NCBI GenBank assembly: GCA_037042915.1 | Contig: CM073193.1 | Coordinates: forward strand, 9,114,001-9,178,000 | Direction: 5' to 3' | From: Auricularia sp. M13 | Lineage: Eukaryota; Basidiomycota; Agaricomycetes; Auriculariales; Auriculariaceae | DNA: 64,000 nt | In this document: in pieces, positions 1 through 10,533 of the stretch | Numbering within the stretch: position 1 is the first letter of the stretch | Layout of the letters: each line of letters opens with the position of its first letter | Made by a program: the position numbers and the translations under genes | Notes under the pieces: generated by a model | Databases searched by the model: none | Seen by the model: the letters and a program-made list of their open reading frames with translations, nothing else | Told to the model about the DNA's origin: nothing

Positions 1-807
1 TCATACAAGCGCAGTTGGCTTGCCGAGGTTGCACTCACGTCGCGTGGCGTTTACACTCTCGTCATCCCGATTCTCTACCACACCCTCTTCCTCAATCCGA
101 GGACCAGTGACGCGCTCACAGCGAGCCTGATGCCACCCAAGCGCTGTTTTAACCCGCTGCATGCCGTTCAACGCGTCTGGGTCGATAAGATGCTTGACGA
201 CTTCGACGAGGTGCTGCGTGTGCTCGCCGAATGCCCAAATCTCCGCACGTTGGACTCAAAGGCAGAAGTGGTGCTAGCACTTCGACCAGAAATGCGCCCT
301 CCTCGGTTGGTCCTGCGCTTCCAGGCCCTGCGCTCAATCACCCGCCTTCCGCCGCACATCGGCGCTACGCTCACCCACCTCGAGGCCTATCACTTTGCTT
401 CAACCATCCCTGATGGTTGTGTATGGCTGAGAGAGCTCCTCTCCATGCTCCCCGTGCTGTCGCATGTTGTACTGAACATTGCGCAGCCCGGAAACCCTGG
501 CAGCGGCCCGACAACTGTGCTTTGGGACGAGCAGTTGGATGATATAGCGACATGTATGGGTGTTATTCTGGAACACCCTCCGATTTCACGCGTAGTCTGT
601 CACGTCTCGGGCGCGTGCACCATAGACTGGTTGCAGATTGAGGAGAGGCTGCAGAACTTGCACGACCCGAGGCTCTTTGGATGGAATGATAGACGGTACT
701 ATCTCAACTGGAATGAGGAGGAACGACTATGCGCTGTGGACGCGGTGCGCGGATTGGATGTCTGGAGCCAGGGTGTGTCCATGTGGAGGGGCGAAGATAA
801 TGTGTAG
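1..807 (+). CDS. F-box/leucine-rich-like hypothetical protein, 5' part missing
   Basis: The frame is open from the first base of the window to a TAG at 805-807, so the start lies upstream and at least 268 codons are present. Near the edge it encodes a hydrophobic stretch (VYTLVIPILYHTLFLNP) of the kind that follows the F-box helix in many Agaricomycete F-box proteins. After that come leucine-spaced segments (LRVLAECPNLRTL, LRELLSMLPVLSHVVL) typical of the degenerate leucine-rich tail of that family. The F-box itself would be outside the window. Family members are assumed to be SCF ubiquitin-ligase substrate adaptors, but this is inference; no catalytic motif is visible. No intron is needed in the visible part. 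Confidence 0.6.
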   Translation, partial: SYKRSWLAEVALTSRGVYTLVIPILYHTLFLNPRTSDALTASLMPPKRCFNPLHAVQRVWVDKMLDDFDEVLRVLAECPNLRTLDSKAEVVLALRPEMRPPRLVLRFQALRSITRLPPHIGATLTHLEAYHFASTIPDGCVWLRELLSMLPVLSHVVLNIAQPGNPGSGPTTVLWDEQLDDIATCMGVILEHPPISRVVCHVSGACTIDWLQIEERLQNLHDPRLFGWNDRRYYLNWNEEERLCAVDAVRGLDVWSQGVSMWRGEDNV

Positions 808-980
808 AGGCGCCTATTCATCGTTGTACAGGTAGTGGAATATTCTGATCCAAGAATTAATGGGAAATGGTGTCCTTCACGGCCTCCTCTATGCCCCATT
901 GACTCACACGAACGCACAAGGTCACGAATCCAGGCGGACGGTGACCAAACCTGCCGGGTTTCAGTCCATCCTGCCAACCA

Positions 981-1770
981 TCATCGGCACCGCGCATGAC
1001 CTTTGCCTTCACGGCCCGCATGTCCCGTGTAGCCATGCGAAGACGCGAGCATCCTGGAGTTTGACAGCCATCCATTGCGGTAGCCAGTCTCATGGGCAAT
1101 GCATACTACGTAGCGATGCGAGAATGCATCAGTGCCGCATGCCGCATGCATCACACCTTCAAGCGCATCAAAGTCGAGGCCGCAGCGCAGGCAACTCGCC
1201 GAGTTGGTCTGGCCAGTATCGTTAGCCCACGTCTCGTCGGCGGCCTCGTCGTCCTCGAGCTGACAGATGTCCAACACATCAAGGCCCAGATGTGTCAGTT
1301 CGGGCATTGCAGCGAGGATGTGATCGATGTGTGCAGGAGTGGGAGACCTGTTGGAGCCATCCTCGCGGGGAAAGTAGCCGACAGGCGCGTTGCGGACGCT
1401 AGCGTCGCTGCGGACATGGTACAACTGCTTGCCGCGGCACCGGCCTGACAGCCGGCGCATGGTGCAGGCATTGGCAAAGCGGCTCTGCGCCCCCCGCCCG
1501 GCGAAAGCACCGTGTGACGACGCTCTCGTAGTCGTACCCTCTCCGCAAAGAAGCAATCGCGACCCATGTACGGCACGCCGAAGTCCAGCGTCAAGTCTAA
1601 GGCGAGGCCGCTGCTGCCCGTGAAGCAGCTTGCGGATTTGGTTTTGAAGCTTGACGTTGAACCAGGTACGCGTCAAGCTCTGCCAGACGCTGCTTTCTCT
1701 CAGGCAGATACGGCTCACCGAGCTAAGTCGCTGGCTAACATGAAAGCAGGGCGCAGGCCGGTGGCACAGA
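981..1770 (-). pseudogene. Degraded F-box-like coding remnant
   Basis: On the minus strand a stretch reading SRICLRE, SVWQSLTRTWFNVKLQ and, one frame over, LDLTLDFGVPYMG resembles the post-F-box region of basidiomycete F-box proteins. A later piece (HILAAMPELTHLGLDVLDI) is leucine-rich. The pieces lie in different frames without good splice sites between them, so I read this as a decayed copy rather than a gene. It faces the F-box-like gene at the left edge. Weak assignment. Confidence 0.27.
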
Positions 1771-3364
1771 AAATGCGGAGAGGCGCGAAGCTGGCGCTCA
1801 GGCTCGCCCTCGAGCTCGAGCTGGCATACGCCCGCTTGGGATTTTGCGGCGGCCTTGGCTCAGATGGAGGGCGTCTAGACACTCGGCGGGGAGTAGTATG
1901 CTGAGCCTGGCACATAGAACACAAACTCGAGCAGCACCGCGGGGGCGACGCAGGCCCAGCATAGTCTGTCAGAACAGACATGCACGGGGTAGTCACGGCC
2001 AGGGTCCTGCCCACATCTACGCTGATAGACTTCACACATCGTGCGCCGCCCAACACAGGGTCACGTTGTTGTCTGCCATTGAAACCGTCTGAATCGGCTC
2101 GCCAGCCGTCCGCAAGCCCGAGCACTACGCTGCAGAGCCAGCTGACAGAGCGTTCACAGAGGCGTAGAAAGGCCCGAAACGACGCGGCGGGCGTGAGATT
2201 TCCGGCTATATACTGGAGGCTTGGGCACCGGCACCGGCGCAGTTCAAAGTCTGACACTCCAGGTTCACAAGCACCAAAGCCCACGCGGTTTGTAAATGTA
2301 TCAATCAATGCCACCACAGCGGCGGACCTCGAGTCCGGCCGGGTTATTGACATCGAGTGAGATGTTTGCGAGCAGCATGGCTATGGCGCCGACCGCATCG
2401 TGCAGGACCTGCTTTAAAATTCTTCAGCACAGAGCGCGTACATCCTGCATGCGGCAGCTTGTGCACCAAACCCTTATCCTGCTTCGCGTTTTTCTTTATG
2501 CGGGTGTTGCAGATGGTATCGGCGAGCCCGCTGGGTACGGGGAAGCTAAAGAGGCTGGAGTGCGGCGTTTGAATTGCGGACATGCTCTCTTGCCTCCAAA
2601 TTCACACGCAGCTGCAGATCACGCTTCAACGGCCCATGCTCCAGCACGTCTCGTTCGTCGACACCATGGCCGGGCACACTTTGAATTTGCGCCGAACCAT
2701 GATGTCCAACTCGCTCGACGGAACTGCATCTGTAGGATCAGCACCACCGTTGCCAACGGCGGTGGCTTGTGTTCGAGGCTTGTATATTCCAATGTTTGCA
2801 CAGCCGCGACTGCAGACTTCCTTGCGGATAGGAAAGACCCATGTTCTAAAAGCTGGCAGGAATTGACGCTAGACATCGCCCAGCCTACATTTCTCCCGCT
2901 TCTCTTTGCGACGTGTTCGAGATGCTTCTCTGCCCCCTAGGCGCGATATCAGAGATCGGAACCCCTGGACAGACTTTGCATGTTTATCAGCCAAGGATTC
3001 CTAAGGTCCCAACCTGACCTCTGTACCACCACTACTTGCAATGGGGAACCGGGCGCTCATGAACTGATGCAGTCTACTAAATCTCCGGTATATTAGAGTG
3101 TCACTTCCGCGGTGGACGAGCAACGTTACCAAGCCGGCTGCAATTCAAATCAGTGCGTCTTTCCTGGGCCCGAAATGTTTCGAGCCTGTGAATGAGATGC
3201 CGATTCACTCACCGGGCTGGATCTCCCAATATAGTTTCCTTGACGTCCACCTTCCCCCCACTTCTTGAACGGCAGTAGTCCCGTGGTGGGTATAAGACGT
3301 GCGTCCAGCTCGGAGCAAACTTGGAGACGCTTGGTAGCCTTCCGAACCCCACGTCCCGCCCTCC
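1771..3364. other. No supportable gene
   Basis: Open frames exist on both strands (the longest on + at 2296-2940), but none shows a family signature, a coherent exon structure or coding-like conservation. A TATA-like GGGTATAAGA near 3287 lies about 75 bases before the ATG of the DUF6533 gene at 3365 and may be its promoter element. Confidence 0.4.
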
Positions 3365-5916
3365 ATGACCGACGTGGATAGCACCTTGCGCGCGCTGCAG
3401 CCCGTGTTTCAGTCGCTCGAGCGCGCGCATATCGTTTATGTGCGTCGTGTGCTCTCCTGTGCATTGACTACGAGCAGATTCCTCACGCAAGCGATAGTTT
3501 GTGCATAGTGCGCCGCTAATAGTCCGCCCGCCATTGCGACGAATTTAGACGATCCCCAGTGTCTGCTACAGTCACGGAAATAAATATTTGTACACCCTGA
3601 TTATAATGACTCTTGTATGGACAACTGCACAGCCCGATGCACGAGCAATCTTTTACTAATAAGGGGTGTAGATGACAAGTACCGAAGCTTTAATTTGGTG
3701 GTTCATTGAAGATGATTGGATTGCTGGTTCTCGTGCTACAGTCGTAAATGTGAAATACCTATATGTGCACTGATCACCCCGCAACTTCTGATCAAATATA
3801 GGAAGCACCAAACAAAGTTTTTATATAACATATCAGAGGGTGTAGTACTAGATTATGACAGGAGAAACTACGGGAAGGGCTGTGTTGCAGAGCTAGGATC
3901 AGGTAAACATGAGTCTCAAAGTGGCCAAAACTTGACCAACTTGCCAAGGGCCGCCCAATATACTCCCATCATTGTGAGTTATTCAATGCAATTGACTCAG
4001 CAATAGCTGTTTGCTGTTATGAGGTAAAGGTATGAGGGATGGCAAGCAGCAATTGGCAAGTTGGTCAAGTTTCGGCCACTTTGAGACTCATGTTTACCTG
4101 ATCCTAGCTCTGCAACACAGCCCTTCCCGTAGTTTCTCCTGTCATAATCTAGTACTACACCCTCTCATATGTTATATAAAAACTTTGTTTGGTGCTTCCT
4201 ATATTTGATCAGAAGTTGCGGGGTGATCAGTGCACATATAGGTATTTCACATTTACGACTGTAGCACGAGAACCAGCAATCCAATCATCTTCAATGAACC
4301 ACCAAATTAAAGCTTAGGTACTTGTCATCTACACCCCTTATTAGTAAAAGATTGCTCGTGCATCGGGCTGTGCAGTTGTCCATACAAGAGTCATTATAAT
4401 CAGGGGTGTACAAATATTTATTTCCGTGACTGTATCAGTGTATTCGTATGTTCTATCCACCCATATACAACCATTCAAGCTCTAACATTCTCCCTTTCCT
4501 CTATAGGTGTATGATCACCTGACGACATTCGCGGACGAGGTGGAGATTATCTGGCCGCACGCTTGGAACGCCGGGAAGATTATATTCCTGATTGCGCGGT
4601 ACACAACATGGCCTGAGCTGCTGATCACTATCTACAGTAAGCCCCAAACTTTCTCGTCCTGAATTCGCATCAGAGTCTTCTGGTTAATCGACTTGGTGCT
4701 CAGTTGATTTCGCCAATGTCGAACCGCAGTTCTGCCACGACGTTCTCATCTACGGCTCGTGTGCGTTTGACACACGCGCAGTAGAACTTGCCTGATGCAA
4801 CAATAGGGTCTACGATGCTTTCTTTCGTCCTAACGAGCGGTGAGTCATCTCCCCTCGCCATGGCATTCTGCCGATGATGAGCTATCTTTCCCAGCGATCC
4901 TCGTCTTGCGAACGTGGGCCCTATGGGGTGGCAGCCAGCCGATTTTTATTTCATTATCGTCGTTACTTCTAGCAATAATTGCCGCCGACATCTACCTCAT
5001 TGTGTACCACATCAATCACGTCGCCTGTGAGCCGGGGTCGGACACTCGTCCGTGCTCTGCGCACTCACTAACAAGGCTATCAATGCAGATTTGCGGGCTT
5101 CTGACCCCACAGCGGTGCTCAAGGGATGCGTAATCGCGTCTACAACCAACAAGCTCGGAATCTTCTGGTGCCTGCACACTGCGTTCGATCTCTGTGAGCC
5201 CGCAGCGAATAGAGATTTTGAGTCACAGCAAACTCTCATCATCGCCCCATCGACACACAGTGATTGTCGTCCTAACTCTGATACCTGGGGTCCAACATTG
5301 TATGCACCTCCCACTGCTTCGCAATTCTCTATCTGAAAGTCTCATTTCCCATTGACAGTCCGGTTTGGAAGTTCGAACCTGATCACCTCGCTATACCGCG
5401 ACAGTAAGCCAGCCCATGAGTGGTCTACTGAGTTAATCTCCTGACTGGGATCTTCGCAGGCATCCTTTACTTTGTCTTCCTCTTCGGTATGTTCCCTGCG
5501 TTGGAGAACAACTATTCCCAAGTAACGCACGCGCACCAGCGCTCTCCCTGGGAAACCTCATGTCGATTTACCTCGCATCGGTATGGCCTTTTGCCTCGGT
5601 CACACCCTGAGCGGTCGATCTCATGCTGACGTCGGTCTGGACTCTGCAGAAGGAATTGGGCTTGCTGGTAACCTTGTAAGTGGTCCAGTGCAACTCTTCA
5701 GATCTGACCGCCGAGTCTAATATCTGGCCTCCCTCCCCGACTGGCAGGCTGCAACGCTCGTTCAACGCGATCATCGCCTGCAAGATCATCATGCATCTGC
5801 AGGCGGCGTCCCGCGTGCGTGTGCCCACCGGGACAGACACCTTGACGACGTTCGGGGCCGGCCTCTCCTTCACCAAGTTTGCACCGCAGAACTCGACCAC
5901 ATACTCTAGATGCTAA
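3365..5916 (+). pseudogene. DUF6533-type multi-pass membrane protein gene, exon 2 split by a fold-back element
   Basis: Thirteen exons can be joined in one frame: 3365-3446, 3560-3568 plus 4435-4445, 4507-4636, 4704-4760, 4807-4839, 4895-5026, 5089-5193, 5261-5299, 5359-5403, 5460-5486, 5540-5580, 5650-5675, 5748-5916. Together they give about 301 residues. The signature VYDHLTTFADEVEIIW (exon 3) is the conserved start of DUF6533, an Agaricomycete-rich family of seven-helix-like proteins of unknown function. Hydrophobic helices follow: MLSFVLTSAILVLRTWALW, IFISLSSLLLAIIAADIYLI, ILYFVFLFALSLG. The second exon (TGTCTGC-TA-TCAGTGTATTC) is interrupted at its TA by the 868-bp element at 3567-4434. 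With that insertion removed every junction is in phase and has GT-AG borders, so the host gene was intact when hit. The first splice donor is the least certain. Unless the element is skipped in mRNA, the gene is inactive. Confidence 0.85.
3567..4434. mobile_element. Fold-back element with about 380-bp inverted arms and TA target duplication
   Basis: The left arm (3567-3945) and right arm (4055-4434) are reverse complements with only a handful of mismatches. They flank a 109-bp loop (3946-4054). The outer ends read TACAGTCACGGAAATAAA, a terminus of the Tc1/mariner superfamily type, and the flanking TA is duplicated. No transposase is encoded. The open frame at 3716-4006 crosses arm and loop and resembles nothing known. 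It is therefore a non-autonomous element that needs a transposase in trans. Its ends differ from those of the Tc1/mariner element at 7440, so that copy is probably not its source. Confidence 0.93.
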
Positions 5917-7439
5917 TGGGCCGATTGCGCCGTCCGTCGCATCTCAGGCTGAAATGTTCGGGACCTCGCAGCCACTACGTTTCGATGTACAGAACTTGTT
6001 AGCATCATTCCAGCAGTGATTGTACTGCTTGTCGCGTTATCGTCGCTGTAATGTGCACATGGCTCCTCGAATGTCAGAGTAAAATCTGCTTTATATTAAA
6101 CTGCAACCCTGAAGCGGCGGCGCCGGAACGAACTCGAAGTCGCTGCGAGTCCGCTCAGAGGAATGAGAGACGGAAATCAGCCGACGTACGCGAGCAGTAT
6201 TGTACAACTCGAAGAAATCGCAATTTGTTGACGGGATTAGATGAGAGAAGGGCCCGCGTTTTGAACGGATTCTCCAACCGAGTCCTGACAGATCCCATAT
6301 CTGTATCACTCTCATACTCAAACGCTCCCATCCCTTCTCCCTCCCCCTTTCCCGCACATCGCATCACCTTCCTCGGTCAGGCAAACAGTTCCCCCAGTAC
6401 AGGTACTGCCGTACTCAACAGCGCACAACGACCGCTCCAAGCGAACTTCCAATGTCCATTCGCGTCGGCGAGGCGGACAGTGGATTTTAAGCTGCTCCGC
6501 GTATTCGGAGCGGATGAGACATGGGGCTCATAACTGTTGGTTCTCGAAACGTTTCGACCGGCACAACGAGTTTCGACTTGCAGTTTCCTTCTGCAAAAAC
6601 CCAAATGCTCTACAGCCCCAGCGACAGCTAAGTGTGCATTCCAGAGCAGCCGGGTCGTTGTGTAGCACTTGAGAGCATCCCAGAGCAGCCGTTTGATGCG
6701 CCATAGCATCCCAGAGCAATCAATTGACGCGGCAAAGCACTCAAAAGCCAAACACGGCTGCTTCTGCGCGCTTTCGATGCTTTGGCTGCTCTGCCCCGCC
6801 CCACCTCATTCTGCCGTGGCTCGGCTTGTTGCCATCGGCCTACGCTCATCACGATGGTCACCAAGAAGATTTTGTTCGGTCTTTGCTGAGTTCGAACCTC
6901 TCAACTTGCTCTCTCCTCCCCCACATCTGCGGGGCCGCGCGCATCGCGCTGGTTGCCTGCCGCCTCCCACTCATTCCCCTCCCTGGCCATGCCTTCAAAA
7001 GTGTCTGCAAGAGATCAGCCGCAAGTCCGTGAAGCTGTCAGCGTCTGTTCTTTTTTCTGGGACTCTGGGCTCTAGCTGTGAGATCTGGGCTCTGCTATGG
7101 CGTGCCTTGCTGATTCGGGGCCGTATACTGCTCTGGGGGGGTTGGCTTTGCTATGGCTCTGGGACTGGTTGCTTTGAATCTGGCTGTCTGCGCTCGCGAC
7201 GTCGCGCCCGCCTGCTGATTGCCCCGCATCGTCATGGTTGACTGACAAATCTTCTTGCCAGAAATTCAAGCGACATCACCGGTACGTACATTCTCCACCT
7301 CTCTCAAAGTTTCATTCTCACTGTCGTTACAGGCTCAACCTCATTTCCCTGCATAAGCGCTGAGTTCGAGTACACGGTGACGCGCCGCTCCCCTCGCGCA
7401 AGCCGCTTGTGGAGTTTGGCTTGAATAGTTTTCTTGTGC
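5917..7439. other. Intergenic, no gene called
   Basis: Contains a dispersed short word (GCATCCCAGAGCAGCC and variants) at about 6660-6720, and possible coding scraps around 6990-7370. The latter include an ATG at 6990 followed by in-frame codons and an acceptor-like CCAG at 7261 before KFKRHHR. No continuous model could be built. The transposon at 7440 may have split whatever gene was here. Confidence 0.35.
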
Positions 7440-7477
7440 TACTCCCCGCCACGGAAAAAAACCGCCGGTCCGAGCCG
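7440..7477 (+). repeat. Left terminal inverted repeat of the Tc1/mariner element
   Basis: Begins TACTCCCCGCCACGG, contains an A7 run, and is a perfect inverted match to 8670-8707. The transposase stop codon lies 77 bases inside it. Confidence 0.95.
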
Positions 7478-7554
7478 ACCGGTCATTCCGAACTCTATCG
7501 ACATTATTTATGCGACCGTCCGAGCAGCACCAGCTAAACCAAGTGGATTAAGAA

Positions 7555-8604
7555 CTAGTACTTCGTGTGCCCACCCTGGGCCTGTAATACAGCTGTAACC
7601 CTGTCCGGCATCTGAAGTACATGGCGGTTAATGTCATCAATGGATAAATTGTCCCACACTTCCTTGATGGCCCGCTTGAGCTCCTCCACATTGGTCGGAA
7701 GGCGCGGTAACGCGCGGAGTCGGCTCTTCAGTGTGTGCCAAATAGGCTCAATAGGCGACAGGTCAGGGGACGAAGCTGGGTGGGAGAAAAGTGCAACTTT
7801 GTGCGACCGGAGCCACTGCTGGGTGACTTTGGCCCGGTGAGCCGCGGCACCGTCTTGCTGAAATAAAATGTCCCGGTGCATTTCCGCCTTAACTTCGGCA
7901 TGAAATGGAAGCAGGACCTTCTCCAGTACCTGGTCGATATAGCGAGCTGCCGTCATTCCGCCTCCTTTGCCGCCGGGGTACTCGAGAACGACGAGCGGGC
8001 CTTTCCGATTCTGCATGATGCAGCCCCAGACCATGACACGAAGCGAAGACTGCTTGAATGTGGATACCACGCAGTCCTCCTCGTATTTCTCGTCAGGTCT
8101 CCGAGTGACGAAGACAGCATTGCGCGATCCATCGAGGTAGACGTAGCTTTCATCGGACCAAATGATGTCATCCCAGCAATTGCGATCCGCATTCCGAACG
8201 GCCCAGCGCAAGCGTTGCTCTTTCTGTGCCGCAGTAAGGAAGACAACCCTCTTGGCTACACGGCGGTGGTAGCCCTTGAGGTCCAGGTAGCTGCGCACAA
8301 CGGAGGCGGAGAGGCCAACAAGATTTCCGATGTCTCTGAACGGCGTTCGGCGATTCTTCAGGGCTTCAACAGTGACTCGACGCTTCTTTCGTGGTGTAAG
8401 TAGAGGAGGACGTCCTGAACCTGGGCGACGATGGGTGGAGCCGGTAGCCAAAAATTTGTACCAGATATCGCGAGCGGACCGCGGATGGATCCCCTCGGCG
8501 AGCGCCGCCTGCGTGAGGTTCCGCGACGGATCGGCCAATACACGGCCAATGAAGCGGGATTTGCGCGGACTATCGTAGTGGGAATGAGCACGGGTTCTTG
8601 CCAT
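7555..8604 (-). CDS. Tc1/mariner transposase, DD34E
   Basis: An intronless gene of 349 residues. It cuts and pastes the element by binding its inverted repeats and inserting at TA. Residues 10-65 form a paired-like helix-turn-helix followed by GRPP, then a basic PRKKRR stretch (71-76) that can serve for nuclear import. The catalytic triad is visible: D151 (WSDES), D251 (FQQDGAAAH) and E286 (SPDLSPIEPIW), with 34 residues between the last two, the Tc1 spacing. Length is normal for the family (about 340). No stop or frameshift is present, so the protein may be functional. The ATG is 103 bases inside the right end of the element. Confidence 0.96.
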   Translation of the reverse strand: MARTRAHSHYDSPRKSRFIGRVLADPSRNLTQAALAEGIHPRSARDIWYKFLATGSTHRRPGSGRPPLLTPRKKRRVTVEALKNRRTPFRDIGNLVGLSASVVRSYLDLKGYHRRVAKRVVFLTAAQKEQRLRWAVRNADRNCWDDIIWSDESYVYLDGSRNAVFVTRRPDEKYEEDCVVSTFKQSSLRVMVWGCIMQNRKGPLVVLEYPGGKGGGMTAARYIDQVLEKVLLPFHAEVKAEMHRDILFQQDGAAAHRAKVTQQWLRSHKVALFSHPASSPDLSPIEPIWHTLKSRLRALPRLPTNVEELKRAIKEVWDNLSIDDINRHVLQMPDRVTAVLQAQGGHTKY

Positions 8605-8669
8605 TGCTGTAGGTAGTGTACACGAAATAGCAGGTAGTGGTGTTGGAGAGAAAAAGAGAACGGACCGAC

Positions 8670-8707
8670 CGGCTCGGACCGGCGGTTTTTTTCCGTGGCG
8701 GGGAGTA
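8670..8707 (-). repeat. Right terminal inverted repeat of the Tc1/mariner element
   Basis: Perfect inverted partner of 7440-7477, ending in the duplicated TA at 8706-8707. Confidence 0.95.
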
Positions 8708-9352
8708 GCACTTATCCAATATATATATTACATTGCCAGTATTTGTTTTTTCGAGAGCGAGAGCGAGTCAGCAACTGAGCAAGCATCAAGCCAAGTGATC
8801 AAATAGTGGGCTGTGCGCATGCCGGTATCAGCGGCGCTGTGGATATCACGGAGTTGCCTAAAGCGGCCGCTCCATAGCACTTTCAAAGCGCTATGAGAGC
8901 GCTATGAGAGCGGGCCGCCTACTTTGGAGGTGCTCTGAAGAAACCCCCTCGCTACAAAAGGGGGTACGTGTCTTTGGCCGCTTTGAGTGCTCTGGAAGAT
9001 CTAAAGCACTCCACAGCGACGCCTGGTTTTTACAGAAGTCTGGCATCGTTTCTACAGCTGTGACAGCCCCTTCTGTAGACCAGTCTGATTATGAGGAGAT
9101 TCAGCTCCTGCCAGTGCCCCGGCAGCGCGATCTTGACGCGAGCAGTCCGACGAGGACCGGGACGGCACGCCAAATCGGGTGAATTCGAATACAGCGATGG
9201 CGTCGGTAATATGATAGTTCGAGCCTTTTGCGCTCTTCTTTCGATTTGGATGGATTAGGGAGTCCGCGCGGCATAGCGGAGATGAGCATTGAGGGTGGAA
9301 ACTGGAACCCAACCTCGCCAAAACCGAAACGATTCGGTGTGATCAAGCAGCG
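8708..9352. other. Intergenic, no gene called
   Basis: No coherent reading frame. A short tandem of GCGCTATGAGA lies near 8890-8915. Otherwise nothing recognisable. Confidence 0.4.
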
Positions 9353-10250
9353 TCACTGAGGCGTGGCAGCTTTCTGAGTCCGCTCAGTGGCGCTCCTCGA
9401 CCGAGAAACCTCATATGTGAATGTCGAACCTGCACAGCGTGGCGGGCTCCCGGCCGAGATTCTTTCCTTCATCGGATTGACGAACTGCGCAGACGAGACG
9501 GAGCGAGGTACACTGTACGCAGCACCTGAACGGTGCGCGCGCCGGGTCGATGCGCGAAGTCCGAATAGGCAACAAAGTTGCGGAAAACCGTCAATGCGCC
9601 GCCTGAGAGCGTAGGAACGTTCTGCCGCGCAGGAAGCAGGATGTCTTGAAGCTTGAGATATGCTGAAGCTGAACGGCCGCCGCCGTCGTCTGCACAGCAC
9701 GAGACCAAGGACGCGATTGTAGCAGGAGGACATCCGGAGATTCCAAACAGTCGAAGGACCAGAGGACAAGAACGTCAACTTTCCCGAAACCCAAACACAG
9801 CACCATGACGAGAACTCGAAGTCCCCTCAGCGCTCAGCTCAGTCGACCCGCACGCGTCAAGTCTGAGCAGCGCGAGGCGGACATGCGACGATTCAGAGGA
9901 GCGCGTTGGAGTCCGCGCGCATAGCGGTCGTCGTGGTCCAACGCGAGCTAATGGTAAGGACGGCGACTGGGGCGCGGTAGTATACGGAGCCACGGCGCCA
10001 GAACAGCCCGGTGAGTGCGTAGCGCACGCATAGTCGGGTACCGTTTGACGCCGACGGGGTTGTAGAAGACCGTCGATGCTGGCATAGCAGAGCAGAGCAA
10101 GAGAGTAATAGAGAGCGTCCGAGGGTCCTGTTGCGTTCGACACGAGGATGAGATTCAGCAAACTCCGCCGCGGCGTCGGAAGGAAGAAGTCCACTTCGAC
10201 GCCGACGCCGACTCAGAGCATTTCCCAGAGTTGGAATCACCCGCGTGCCA
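9353..10250 (-). pseudogene. Possible F-box-like remnant
   Basis: Several overlapping minus-strand frames carry F-box-like scraps: RRSLLNLILVSNA, YASIDGLLQ and, in another frame, MRALRTHRAVLAPWLRIL, which resembles the LRTL.NP.LA.HVR block of basidiomycete F-box proteins. They do not join into one frame by good introns. It ends about 280 bases downstream of the uS4 gene on the same strand. I treat it as decayed or unresolved. Confidence 0.25.
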
Positions 10251-10533
10251 GCCCACCATCCTAACCTCCGAATGCTTGCAAACGCAGTCTCCTTCCAGGA
10301 GGCAACGCAACTCAAGATACGAGCTTCACAACAGCCCACAGACGACAGAAAAAAAGGAAGCCACGGGCATATGAAAGCACCTGGATTCATTTTGGGGCGC
10401 ATACGACATATCAGCAACGAACACAGCCCGCTCTCCGCACACGCCTCGTCCACGACGGGGCATCGACTCGACACGCGATTCGCTGCACCTCGGCACAGCT
10501 CGGCCGAGTCGCGCGCTCCTCGGAAGTCGGCGT

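Larger units (their letters stand above)
7440..8707 (-). mobile_element. Tc1/mariner-family DNA transposon, complete
   Basis: The element runs from TA to TA (7440-7441 and 8706-8707). Its terminal inverted repeats are identical for 38 bases including the TA (7440-7477 and 8670-8707). It encodes one uninterrupted transposase on the minus strand. The flanks read GTGC-TA and TA-GCAC, so the insertion site was the palindrome GTGCTAGCAC. Identical ends plus an open transposase suggest a young and possibly still active copy. Confidence 0.96.
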
